Part shown: one piece after another, positions 35,301 through 46,967 of the stretch
Layout: each line of letters begins with the position of its first letter
Numbering within the stretch: the stretch's first letter is position 1
NCBI GenBank assembly: GCA_028554645.1
Contig: JAQOOI010000064.1
Span: forward strand, 124,001-188,000
Reading direction: 5' to 3'
Origin: Omphalotus guepiniiformis
Taxonomy: Eukaryota > Basidiomycota > Agaricomycetes > Agaricales > Omphalotaceae
Length of the DNA: 64,000 nt
Notes under the pieces: model-generated
What the model was told of the DNA's origin: nothing
Seen by the model: only the letters and a program-made list of their open reading frames with translations
Database searches by the model: none
Translations under genes and position numbers: made by a program

Positions 35301-36186
35301 AATACGGAGAGCGGGAAGAAGAAAGGCAAGAGGAAGGCAAGGGATGAAGTGTCGATGGAGGTTTATCTACCATGGTTCTCGTTGCCTGTTGGTAGGATGG
35401 AGGTAGTTGTTGAGGACATGCCTGGTAAGCTCTCCTTTCAATTTGAAAGTGGCTTGCGCTAAACGTGCTATAGGTCTAGACGTATTCTCCATGAATACTA
35501 ATTTCCGGCATTCTTCACCTACTACCTCTGGCAATCCTGCAATGAATCTGCGCAGGCTATTACAGTACTCCACCGAGGCTTTCTTCTACCCTCATCTCTC
35601 TTTCCGTGTTCGACTTGACTCTGCCGGGTCACGATTGTTCTCCAGCTCTTCTTCGACTCAAAAGTACATAACCTTGCTACTCCTCTTCATGATGATATCT
35701 ACTCTCCCTGCACTCTTCGAGATACGCACAAATGTATCACATTTGAGCAAGTCTCTCGAAGGTTACTCACTTCTTTCGGGAGCAGGATGGAATGACTCTC
35801 CCGAGCCAGTGACAATCACTACCACGGTATTTACAGGAACAGGGACTAAGTGGTGGTTCGGGGAGAGCGTAACTGCTGTTGCAGAAAAAGGACCGTCGAG
35901 TACGGATGCTGTTCCTATCTCAAGTATTACCTCCCCTCCAATACCAACTATACCTATTCCCCACTCACATCCATCGCCTGCGAGCTCAGACTCTTTCGTG
36001 TCCGAGAACTCGCTCTCGTCTAGGTCGCCAGCCTCGTTCGTTGAAGAATATGCACTAATCCACATACAAAAAGTAATTGATTTCAAGTGGGAGGATATGA
36101 AACCTGTTATGAAGAAAGCGACGAGGGTGATGCAAGAGACAGTAGGGGTGCTTTGGAAAGTTGTAAGTTGGGTGTGGTATGGGTGA
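32302..36186 (+). CDS. Large Ser-rich protein with C-terminal membrane span
   Basis: The protein starts MPSIPTSSRRDTF and runs through about five exons to a stop at 36186, some 1,150 residues. Early parts look beta-rich (VVSKVAIEGKAKQ, GIKMYLKISVPLDSVSPGST, TGHILVSGYHISYVLP). A long Ser/Gly-rich linker occupies the middle. Another beta-rich region follows with LHLNMNELIPPAKNTFTFTI and AVRIRLPAPADTDSEWLEFG. The final exon, joined by GTAAGC...ATAG at about 35425-35473, codes one clear transmembrane helix (YITLLLLFMMISTLPALFEI) followed by about 150 residues. There is no signal peptide, so it may be tail-region anchored with most of the protein in the cytosol. I recognise no characterised family. 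The gene is intact and long, so it is probably conserved in related fungi. Confidence 0.7.
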
Positions 36187-37418
36187 CGACTTTTTATGAC
36201 CACCATGTCTGTCACGGATTGTTTTTTTCCTTATGATTTATGCTTCACTTATGATATCTATCTGTGCCTATTTTTTTGACCCGTTTGTTTTGCATACTTA
36301 ACGATGTATAGAATAGAATACTCACGAAATAAGAGAAATGAGAACCGCCCAGTGGAGGTCTCACGGGCCGGGAATTGGCGCCTTGGCCCTCGTGTATGTA
36401 GCTTTGACCAGGCTTTGACTGGTCTTCTTCTATGTACGTGGACTGAAACCCAATGCTGCGACTGTGGATACCTCACACACTCTCCTCCCTGGCTGGCGAC
36501 CATGAACAAGAATGATATCAAGAAGATCTACTGTCCAAACTCCATAAACGTGAAGTTGGCAATACGTGTCTGAACGAAGTACAGGTGCGACCAGGTGTCG
36601 ATTCATTTCTTGTCTCTGTTTATAACTTAGCTCTACAGATAACATCATCAAAGATATACAACAACTTGAGCCTCTGCTCTCTTCTATGGTCAATCATCAT
36701 GTATACGGGCCCCTTCACTGACTTGGATACGCTAGCGACGTGCTTGGAAGGAAGTAAATTATATAATGGGACACCTGAAATACTGCTTGTGAACTTCTGG
36801 GAACCTCCATCGTAAGGTCTTTTTCATTCATCATTCTCTGACAATAATCAATTAAGACTCTATTATAGTTGGCGTGGCAACAATAATCAGTTGCAAGATT
36901 CGGAACAAAACTCTTGAAATCACTTGATTTTCGGGTGATTCGGAAGCTTGCTCAGCTGCGCACGAGCTTCGCGATTCGAAAAAGCGTACAGACAGCGTAT
37001 CCAACATCGAGATTATATGCACGTCATTACGCGGCCAAGGGTCAAGATGAAGACGCTATTCTGAATTCGGGCCTTTATTCGGCAGATTTTGAAGCAGAGG
37101 CTTGTTCTTTGACAGCCAAAGTCTGCGTCTGTCTGATATATCTTGGCCATCAAACCAGATGTAAATTCTGGAATAGACGAGAGCGCCGATCGACTCAAGG
37201 TCGGGAAGCAATATGCTGGCAATACCTTTAATCAAGTTTATATCCTCGGATACCTTACAAACCAACTATCACGCTTAGAAGGTCTAGGAGCTGTACTAGG
37301 CCGGTCCATGAGACTGCCCCGAGCACATAGATCTCCTACGTCTTAAAAACTCAAGATTTGGAGGCCGTTTCGCTTTCCTTACAAGCTTCTCGGCGCTGCA
37401 GTGGTCAACGTCTTGATA
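36187..37418. other. Intergenic region
   Basis: A 1.2-kb gap between two plus-strand genes. A 93-residue frame at about 36914-37231 begins MKSLDFRVIRKLAQL but has no recognisable domain or splice partner. Another fragment near 37143-37346 reads KPDVNSGIDESADRLKVGKQ. Neither is supported as a gene. The right end is the presumed YTP1-like promoter. Confidence 0.4.
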
Positions 37419-39801
37419 ATGCAGTGTCTCTGGCTGATATTTCGTATTCAAGCCATTTTGCTCGCTCTTGTCTGCTACACGTCCTTGAATGGGGTCACTG
37501 CCACCGATGCTCGCGCTGTAGAACTAATTTCAAAGCGAGATGCTGACCACTCGCACGCGCACAACGCTGCTCCGCTACTGGAAATAAACGAAACTGAAGT
37601 GCTCATGTACCACTCTCCCACTCCTGAGTCATATTATACCATCGACTGGGAAAATGCTCTATCGAGTGGGGAACTACAGGAAGTATCTTCTAGTGAGAAG
37701 CCGGAGCGTCATCCTGGAATGATGATTCTTCACGCGTTATTTATGTCGCTTGCTTTCTTCGTTGCTTTACCGATAGGTGAGTTGTGTTATATTTCTTTTT
37801 TGAGTGCGAAACGATGTGATATCTGGCGATGTACTAGGTATTGCAATGCGCTCGGTCAATCATGCATGGCATGGAGTCGCCATGGGATGCTTTTATGGCT
37901 TTTCGGTGTTAGGGTGTTTCAGTAGTGCTGTATATCGCAAGTTGACTCCAAATATGTAAGTGACTTGTTCACGATTTGTGCATATATGCGGTCAGATGGC
38001 TTAGTAGCACGCGGTCGCGCTTTTCAGGTATGAAGGTTCGCATTTTTAATACTTAACCCTCCAGAAGTCGTGTGGTCCTGACGATTTGGGACGAATTACA
38101 CAGGCTCAGTTCACGGATTGCAAGGATATATTTTCCTCGGTCTGGCTTCAATCTTGGCCACTTTCGATTTGTTGGATATGGTTCGGCGCATCGTCTGCTT
38201 CTTGTATTCCCGATGGAGGATTGTCGACGTGAGGAAGCCATTCCAAGCAAAACCATTTTGGAGAGAAGTTGTCTTGGGAAAAGCTGAGGGCTTCAACGAG
38301 TTAGGCGAACTTGAACCTAGCTATACCGGACTGCTCTCTGGCACTGAACTCGAAGGAGATCAGGAGGATTCTGATAAGCATAATGATAATGTTCGCGATA
38401 GTGGACGCGATACGGAGCAAGACATCGAAGAAATGAACTGGGAAGATGGCAGGCGCCACCACCGGTCGTACTCTGCTGCAACTCTCGCCTCGGATACCGT
38501 GGTGTTCGACTCAGAGTCGACAGATGGCACTCTTCACGATCTTAGGTCTGATGCTGACCAGCCTTACGCGAGATCGCCCAAAGTGCATCCATTATATCGT
38601 TTAGGAAGAGGAGTGTTCGCAGTGTCAGAGAGAGTGCTAGTGTTCGGCGGTTTGGTTCAGGTTGTTTCTGGAGTTGTTGTCTACACTGGTTGGGTTTTGA
38701 AAGGCTCCTTTTCTGTGTTTTCCAGAGTGCTGAAGATGCCCGTACTTAGGTGGCTGCAGGCAAAACTACATTAACGGATGTCTGGCTCATCTCATCAAAG
38801 GAGCCATATTCTGGTGTTATGGCCTCGTCTCGTTTGCCAGGTATTTGGGAGCATTTTCTGAACTTGGATGGTCTTGGAATCGAGTGCCGTCGGGGAAGAA
38901 GTATCCTAGCGCTGAATTCGTAGAGTCTCTGGTGATATTTGTGTACGGAGTGACAAATACTTGGATGGAACGTTTTGGTGCCCACGCAGGGGATCCGTTT
39001 ACTACCAAGCAAATTCAACATATTGGTATCGCGGTACGCTGTTCTCTCTCAGGATATGATGTTAGAACACCACTCACGTTTCTAGTGTCTCAACAGGTGA
39101 TGTTCTGGTTTGCTGGACTAGTTGGGATGGCGATCGAGTCCAAGACTATTCGGAAATGGCTTGTATCGTCAACTCTTGCCACAATCCGTCCCTCGTCTGG
39201 ACGATCACGAGAAGTTGTCATTGTAGACGAACCACCGAGTTATGTGGCCAGCTTCAACCCTTTCCCCGCACTCGTCATTGGTGTGACAGGCGCGGCGATG
39301 TCAGCGCATGCGCAAACGTACCTATTTCAGGTCTGTGTTGTTCTTCTATCTTCCATCCATACTCTCCGTTCAAACCTTCATCCTGTATCCAGGTCCAAAT
39401 ACACGTCCTTTGGGGCAACCTTCTTCTCGCATGGTCTATTCTCCGATGTTGTACTTACTTCTTCCTATACTTGTCGCCGCCGCATTCTATCTTGCCCTCG
39501 CGTCCGCCGACAGAAGCGCTGGGAAGTTTCTTCCTTGCCTGTGGCGGGTTGGCGTTCATGTTTTCAACGGAAGAGTTGACGCTTGCTGCCATGAGAAGGG
39601 GGCTAGATGGTTCGCCTGTTTGTCGCCTCTGACCGTTCAATTTGTGTGCTGACCTTTTGCTGCAATCCAGACGTGATGATGTTTCTCACAGTAGCAGTGG
39701 CTATGACATGCTTTGCCTTATGTTGGACCTTCTCCATAGTAGGGTATAAGGGGTACCTAAAGTCGCACCGAGCACCGAGATCTCCGTCTTATGGGGCTTG
39801 A
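37419..39801 (+). CDS. YTP1-like multi-pass membrane protein
   Basis: The spliced protein begins with a signal-anchor-like N-terminus (MQCLWLIFRIQAILLALVCY). It has a first domain with HPGMMILHALFMSLAFFVALPIG and NHAWHGVAMGCFYGFSVLG, which resembles the short N-terminal domain of YTP1-like proteins. Then come a GYIFLGLASILATFDLLD span, an acidic loop with GDQEDSDKHNDN, and a C-terminal multi-span region: ERVLVFGGLVQVVSGVVVYTG, AIFWCYGLVSFARYLGAFS, QVMFWFAGLVGMA, and EALGSFFLACGGLAFMFSTEE. This layout matches the fungal YTP1 family of predicted membrane proteins, whose function is not established. At least six short introns are needed. The first ATG in frame gives the hydrophobic start; the frame is also open upstream without an ATG. 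Confidence 0.8.
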
Positions 39802-40023
39802 TAAATCTTGTAGATATACTTTGTCTGGCCATACGCTGGTAAATGTGTAAACTCCGTCTTAGTCTATTGCTATGCTCCTGGTAGAACATCTTCATTTCAA
39901 ATCAAATTACCTATTCCACTATTAGCTTTATCGTACAATTCTTCAAGATTATACACATGTTCAAAAAATACATCAAGCACGAGAAGGAAACCGACAAGTC
40001 TGGAGGAAGAGGGACGACGCTCT

Positions 40024-42314
40024 CTAATACATCATAGCATTGGCATCACGCAATTCTTGTTGACCCCACGGCGAATCGAATTGAGAAAGAAGATGCTCAG
40101 CTTCCTCCTTGTAGTCCAGTTTCGAGATACGTGAAATACCGTATCGCACACGGTTAATTTCCTGCAGGCCAAACACAGAGGTGAAACAACAGTGATGTAG
40201 AGAACAGAAGCTACTTACGTTGTAAGTGTCCCGATTTGCACGAACAAAGAAATTGTAAGTGCGGCAGGTGGCTTGAAGCATAATGACGTTGAATTGTGCC
40301 TCATCGTTGTTCTAAAAAATTTGATCAGGAAAGAATTCAATAGGAATGAGATTATCCTTACTCTGATGTCTACAAGATCGTTAGCTTTACGATCGAAGAT
40401 AACTTCGCCGACATCATTAAAGCCTTGCAACCAAGCTTGACCTGAGTAGTCGGATACCGCCATTGCAATGATGTATCTAAAGGACGATTTTAGCGTGATA
40501 CTGAGGCCAAGAATAATGATCAATACCCACCTCCAGGAAGGTTCCGGAAACGATTTCGAACACTTCTCACACCTCCACGACCCACTGTCCTCGACAACCT
40601 TCTTGTTACAACCTTCGGACTGACATGCAGGGTACGCGATGTTATCCGACTTAATATGCATGATTGTTGCCCTTGTCGAGAAGAATGACGGTTTCTGTTC
40701 AGTTTCAGGAATCGCGTTGGCCGCCGTCTTGATATCAACCAGTGACTTGAGCTCCGAGCGGTTGAATCCGCCTCCAGTGCCAGCGAAGCTACCTCCAGAG
40801 TTCGTATGCGCTTGGAAGGACTGATTGCTTCCGGCAGAGTCGTACCATCCACGAAGGCTGTAGGCTTCTGATATATCAGGATTTTGAGTCATGGTAGAGG
40901 CGGCAACCATGCTGAGTGTACGACCTACTCAACAGCTGTAAGACGTCCTGTATGATGATACACAAATCCTTACCTCCGAAATCGCTAACTCTAACACCCT
41001 TGAAAGCGATGACTGGAGCTTCTTCATCTGTCTTGAAGTTTTCTGCTTGATTGCCCCATAACGTGAGGCGCGTAGAGAAGCCTGACTTGTCGACGAGCGT
41101 CAACTCTCTCTTTTTCATCTACACTTGTTCTTGAGCACAGGATAAGACGGGACCGTAGAAGGGGCATACCGTTCTGGAGGTACTCTTAGTCGTAATCTCT
41201 GAGACGTCTCCAACTTCTTTGCAAATGGCGATGACATCTGTTCAAACGTCAGGATAATCGAATACCAAGGAGCAAGACAAACATACCACACGTTGCGTTG
41301 CCGTCCAAGCCGTGGAGATCGCTGAGAGTCACAAAATTGTACTTGATCATTGGCAGATTCGAGGTGTCCAAACACTAGAGGCGAAGAGTGTATCGGTTGA
41401 CGTTACGATTTAGTGGTGGGACTGTACACACCTCTTCAACCTCAGTGTTTTTTTCCAAGCTCAGTTCGTAGTCATTTTGAATGTTCGAGAACTTCTTCTT
41501 CGCCAGATTGACTTTTGCTTTAGAAACAAAGTACACTTTCCCCTCTTCAAACTTTGAGTACAGCAACTCAGCCTGCTGATTAAAAGCAGTGGCTCGAATC
41601 TCCCCAGTCTCGTCCATGAGCGTCAAATTGAACAATTTGCCTTCTCCACGCTGGTTTGACCACGTCTTCATATCAGATTTCTGGGTTACTCGCGCTTTTA
41701 TGGTCCAGTTATTCTGATATGGGCTCAAGCCCTCGATGGGATGCCAATTGCCTTTTTCGCTGGATTTGGCAGACGGCTGGCGCTGAGTGGTGGTAGTAGA
41801 AGGGGTAGGTCGACTCTGCTGCGGCTGAGATGGTTTCTGGGGCGCAGGAGTTGTTGCAGCAGAGGTAGAGTCACCCTCTCCTATCGTGACTGGGTTTCCT
41901 ATCTTTTCTGTTTCCTGGCCAATGACGCGTAACGCCATCAGAATAAGAAGCCTAGGCATCGAGGAACGTCAAAATGAATGTTTCCTTGTAATGGACGAGA
42001 CGCGTCACGTACCGTTTTTCCTGAACATAGTTACATGACAGCCGTTCCACAACAACGATAGTATGTTTTCCAAGAGTATCATCGTTAATCATATGATTGA
42101 GCTGAGTCGCCAGCATGGCTTGGACGAAGTGGGCACCATCGGAGAGAATGAGTCGGTATCTGTCGACGTTGGCGGTGGACTCTGACTTGGTCCCAACTTT
42201 CTTTACAGAAAGTACTTGGAGAGTATGTGGACTGTTGAAGATAGCCTCATCGTTAGGAGAAGCATCGTGCAGCTGGAGGGCGATGCCCGTGTCAAGGGTG
42301 TAAGCGTTGCTCAT
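40024..42314 (-). CDS. RFA1: Replication protein A 70-kDa subunit
   Basis: A spliced gene for the large subunit of the single-stranded-DNA-binding RPA complex. The N-terminal OB fold (MSNAYTLDTGIALQLHD to VVVERLSCNYVQEKR) is followed by a Thr/Ser/Pro/Gln-rich linker. DNA-binding domain A begins PIEGLSPYQNNWTIKARV and has WSNQRGEGKLFNLTLMDETGEI. Domain B includes LTLVDKSGFSTRLTLWGNQA. Domain C carries the zinc ribbon CQSEGCNKKVVEDSGSWRC with EKC after it (C-x4-C-x13-C-x2-C). The C-terminus RVRYGISRISKLDYKEEAEHL matches the trimerisation helix. It acts in replication, repair and checkpoint signalling in the nucleus. About seven introns are seen, and everything is in frame. The start is the first ATG. 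Confidence 0.94.
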
Positions 42315-42772
42315 CGTGGTCGCAAAACACGAACGTCACAGATCGTGACAAGCATAACCCATCGCGTTTATAATGTGCACGTGCATTTCTCGTGACTCCT
42401 TCGTGTGAAGATATTATCAAATTAGAACTTTCTTCAAACTTCCCACTTGCTCAGATCTCAGAAGTTGAGACGGACCTTAAGGCTCCTGCGTCTGACTGTC
42501 AGATGAATGCTCGCTCTATCATGGTACCGGTAACTCTCCATCCATTCTATTCAAAGATTCATCACTAATAAATAAATATATTTTATGTTTGCTTTCGAAA
42601 CAGGTGGCCTACAAGTTAACATTATACTAATACTATACTTCCCGCTTCGACAGTGGTGCTACGAGTACGGCCAGAAACGACGGCCGTGGAATAAATTAAC
42701 TATAGATATCATCATCATCATCATCATCATCATCATTTTCAAATGTGTTCAATTGTAGGATTGCAACCTGCC
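42315..42772. other. Intergenic region between two minus-strand genes
   Basis: Contains the presumed RPA1 promoter at the left, with one CACGTG at 42378-42383, and the 3' UTR of the dioxygenase gene at the right, with a trinucleotide microsatellite at 42708-42736. No gene is seen. Confidence 0.6.
42708..42736. repeat. (ATC)n microsatellite
   Basis: An uninterrupted run of about nine ATC trinucleotides, in the 3' flank of the indoleamine dioxygenase gene just before the stop codon region. It is likely polymorphic between strains. Confidence 0.95.
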
Positions 42773-44244
42773 TCAGTTCTTCAGTGCAGCACGCGCCGTC
42801 GCGTCCCTACCTGCCTTGAGCAGTAGAGACAACTCGTTTCCACCAGTCCCTCTTACTGGGCCTTTCCCTGCTGCACGGCTCTCCTGCAGTCGCTCCAGCA
42901 TCGCACTAGCAGGACAACCAGACCGTGTCCCAGGATTTGATCTGGCCATATTCACAATATACAAGCAGGCAATACGCATGTGGAGATCTCTCAAGCGTTT
43001 CATTGCCGCTACTGCATTGTTATATGGCTCTCGGAGGATCGGAGTACGCTGTGCCAATTCTCTAACAGAGCAGGGCGTGTTGCCCAGGTACTCGAGATAC
43101 TCCCGATGTTTTCCAGGCATATATCGTCTCATACGCTCCATGAAACCGTGATCTGCTCTCTTGTTCTCTGCACTGGGTGCGGGAGATCGTTTTTGCCGGA
43201 GTTTGTGATCAATATCCAGGAACAGGTCTAGCGCGTGCATGATTGGACTCTGTCCTCCAGATGGACCGCTAAGGTCTTGACAGTAACTCGCGTCTACGCC
43301 TTCGTATATCCAACCAGGCTCGGAAGGGCCTTTCGCGTCGCTACCCTCGAACCATGGACGGATATTCCAGTAAAAGTAGTGTGGATCGCAGCCAGCGCGA
43401 ACTGATTGAATCAGGTCACTTATCTCTCCGATTATTCCTGTTAGACGAGCTAGGTCTCTGGCTACTTTGGATGTCGAGGCAAAATTATCGAGATCGGGAA
43501 GGCGGTTGTATTCGTCGATGATTCGCAATATCTGCGCACCGTGAAGATCGACATAGGCCGAGGTCAGATAGAAATGGCTCTCATCATCCGATCCCGTGAA
43601 TGACTGTCTGACTTTGAGGTTATCCATAGTCACTGGGTCATTGGGTCGAATCAGCTCCCAATTCCACAAGACTGTATCGGAATAGGTCAGGACTGGCGCG
43701 ATACCTAGTATCCGCGACACCTCCACTACAGGCACAGCAAGCGATTCCGGGACTCTCTTGTCCTCTGGTAGCTTTGTCGGAGGCATGGAATGCACGTAAA
43801 AGTGAATCAAAAATACGAGCACCTGGTGGGCACGTTGGAGGAGACGGTAATCCGTCTTCAGTCTCTCTATGCTCAAGACCGGTGACTAACAACTCCTCGT
43901 CAGTAAGATGAATAATCAGGGAGATCGGGACGTACAGAGCGTATGACGGATCTCCAGACTTCACCCTCTGCCCGGAGTGACAACGCCTCAGGAGAGTCGT
44001 CTTCTCCAAGCTTCAGAAATTCCTGCGCGCTGCATAGGGCGTCCTCCCATACAGCATACTCCTGCGGTAGCTTCGGGAGAGGACTACGAGGGTGGAAGCC
44101 TGTGATAGGGTCGATGTCGAACTCCGCCTGGGAGCGACGAATATTGGTCAATGCCCGACATCTCATTGCGAGCGTAGAATTGACTAGGCATACTGCCCGT
44201 TGTAAGATACGGATAGGGGAAGGTGACAATTCGGCGAATTCCAT
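42773..44244 (-). CDS. Indoleamine 2,3-dioxygenase
   Basis: Two exons, about 473 residues. Exon 1 (44244 to about 43935) carries FDIDPITGFHPRSPLPKLP and YAVWEDAL. It splices through GTACGT...GTTAG, joining VIRS to SPVLSIERLK. Exon 2 has LVFLIHFYVHSMP, LAVPVVEVSRILGIAPVLTYSD, the region FTGSDDESHFYLT, the proximal haem-ligand motif MPGKHREYL with its His, and the C-terminal GTGGNELSLLLKAGRDAT. These are the conserved blocks of indoleamine 2,3-dioxygenases, haem enzymes that open the indole ring of tryptophan to N-formylkynurenine, the first step to NAD. The enzyme is cytosolic. Fungi often have several paralogues, so its kinetic role (NAD synthesis versus tryptophan breakdown) is not fixed by sequence. 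The start is the first ATG. Confidence 0.94.
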
Positions 44245-46967
44245 GGTAAGATAATACGGAAGACTAGATGTGTATGAAAAGATGGAAAGAAGAAGCCCAT
44301 TGACTGTATACCCCTTTATACTTTCTTCATGTCACCTACAGCATGAGTGTTATTTCGAGCTGTGACAATCCAGTGAGTTCGAACTCGCTTCAGGGACTGC
44401 ATTTTTGGTAAAAATCGGTTACTGCAAGCCTGGATATGGCCATTCTAGTCACTAATATCATTACCATAGGAGAAGTGTTGATGGTTGGGATCATCACGGA
44501 ATACGCATCCCTTGCTTCTGAGTCACCCACAGTCGATCTCCCCTTACACGTTCCGAATACTATACAACAAACAGACTGAGATGAATTGGGGCATGACTCA
44601 CCTGCGCCTCTGTCCGAACATTGCCCGTGGCTGTGATACAGGAAAGCTTCAGTAACCAGGTCGTGAAGAGAGTTGCAAAGATATTGCTTGGTAAGTGTTT
44701 CAACTTCGTATGTAAGGTTACATCCCATCCAAACCTTTTCTCTAGTACAACAAGCCCTCCTCAAAAATGCTCAAGCTCTGGATGCTTCTTTCTTAGAGAA
44801 TGCCACTTTCACGACGGTCGGTGTAGTCATTGTGGATGATAAAATGATCAATAGTCTTCAAAGTTGTGTGCGTCATATACGCCCGTTGTACTTATCTCTA
44901 TCGGAACATCACGCAATGTTCCGACGTCGCGAAAACCGCACAGTTTCATTATAAGCTGACGCGCAACAGCTATATCACTGTGCGGCGTCTACTAGTACAT
45001 TGTTATGTTATCGGTATGGTTGATGACACTTCCAACGGTTGTTCCGCCCGCCTTGTTCCGCTCACTTCCTGATTTCAAGATACTTCAGTGACAGACAAAG
45101 TGAGTCCGACTGTTGAACCATAAGCACTTGCGGTATATTCGTTCCGTTCCAATCGCTTGCGTCCATTCTCATTCTCACGTCGCTCGTCAACCAGCCCTTT
45201 TGAACGGAACCACCTGGAGGATATCCAGCGACAAGGAGCCCGGTGGTCCATGGCCACAAATTTCCGTCGAAACAAATAAGTCATTGGGGTAACGAGAGGA
45301 AGTTCAGCAGCGCAATAGGTATCTCGAGTCCGAATCTGATTGCCTAGATTCCGTGATCACTTTCGTTCTCAGGACATCCCATGCACATGCATCATATCAG
45401 ATACTAGTATCAGCAAACGAGTATTGAACTGGCTGTTAAAGAACTTGCAGTGAACTGAGCTACCCTCCAGTGCCAACAAACGAATTTCCGAGATTTGTCA
45501 AATTCATCGCAGTTCAATCATTATCGAACAATCATGTAAGCTCAGAGCGAGCTGAGATTGAAAAATGCAAATAGTCAATATTTCAACAATGTCTTCAACT
45601 CTCGTACGAACCCGAACCCTTCCTTTGACCCACGAACAGTACGTTCAGCGTTGAATTTGGGACAGTGCTTTCCATAGGACAGCATTAATTCTTGTACAGC
45701 ATTCTTCTGTCGGTGCGGTTTACATAAGCTACTGGCCTAAGTGTTGAACGCGCCGCGGAAAACATGGACGCGTGTAAGTAGGTTGGTGTACTCTACCGTC
45801 TCGCGTCACGGCCTACATAGCATTTTAAACCTATGAAGGTTATATTACCCTCCTTATTTCTTGCTTACAAGTTTGATGCCTTCCCTATGGGCTACGTCTT
45901 AGTAGACTTCCAAACGCTTATTCAGTCCATAGATTGTTGACGCTGCTAGGCTGTGAAGATCGTCGATAATATAAGCTGTCCAATCAGACTTAGTCGGTGC
46001 TTCGAACTCCCGGTTTCCCGGTCTCTTTCTTCAAGTTCAGGAGCAGAATTTGAAACAGTGATTGTTTGAACAGCAAGATGTGCGGAGGTTGGTTCGCTCC
46101 CAAATCTAGGCGTAATTGAAGTGAGCGACCAGAGAAAAGGACGTCATATTCCTATGTTCCGAGTGTTTTATTTGCGCAAGCAAGTAACCGTGAAACAGTA
46201 AACGAACAAACCCGGGCCCCATCCGCACAACACGGACACAGTGGTACAGAGACGTTGTCATCATACTGTGGAAAACGACCGGTGTAATTACCGATAGTGC
46301 GTCACTCTTGGATAATGATGTGGTTCAATATGATGCCCGATACTGTTCAAGTTGATTTTATTTGATCCTACTTCCAGAAGGTCGTTCGAGGATGTGTACT
46401 TGGAACAATCTCGTCAAGCGATTCGCAAGTCACCGTCAGAAGAGACAGGTAACTGCATTCGGGTTGAGAGTCTTATAATTCTTAGCCCGAAAGTGAGCCT
46501 GAGAGGCCATTAAGCCCTCAGTAGCGAAGTAGAGGTTATATGGAATCTCAGTCCGGAGACATTAGGGAAGATGAACCATTAGCCAAAACTCATGGGCCAA
46601 TCGATTTCTAGAAAAGCTCACTTTGATTATTATAATCTTCTTATACTTAAAACATGATAGAACATTGATGAAATATCTCTATCGCCTAGTGATCGCTTGT
46701 TTGTTGGACCTCCCAGATTCCAGACATACTAGTACTATGACAGAAGCTGGAATTTGTTACATATCAGCAATCGAACTGGCACGACAGGACAGTAGCAGAC
46801 AGTAGCTTGGTTGAGTTGCAGTCGGACCATGTGTGGAAAGAAATCGAGCATCGCAATTCAACGATCGCTAAAAACCCTGCATAGCAAGAAATGATGGTGA
46901 CTCTCGTTCAACTGAAGTAAAGAAAATTTTATTACTCTGCATAGACGTTGGCAAGCTAGACAAGGAA
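44245..46967. other. Gene-poor 2.7-kb interval
   Basis: No gene is supported. On the plus strand at about 44635-44865 a short frame VIQESFSNQVVKRVAKILL can be spliced through GTAAGT...TCTAG to VQQALLKNAQALDASFLEN and VVIVDDKMINSLQS. This looks like one intron of a real or decayed gene, but I find neither a start nor a continuation. The rest is AT-rich with stops in all frames. No transposon ends, tRNA or tandem repeats were seen. Confidence 0.45.

Noticed and set aside
45955..46040. B-box-like TTCGAA sequence
   Set aside because: No acceptor stem or A box at the right distance.
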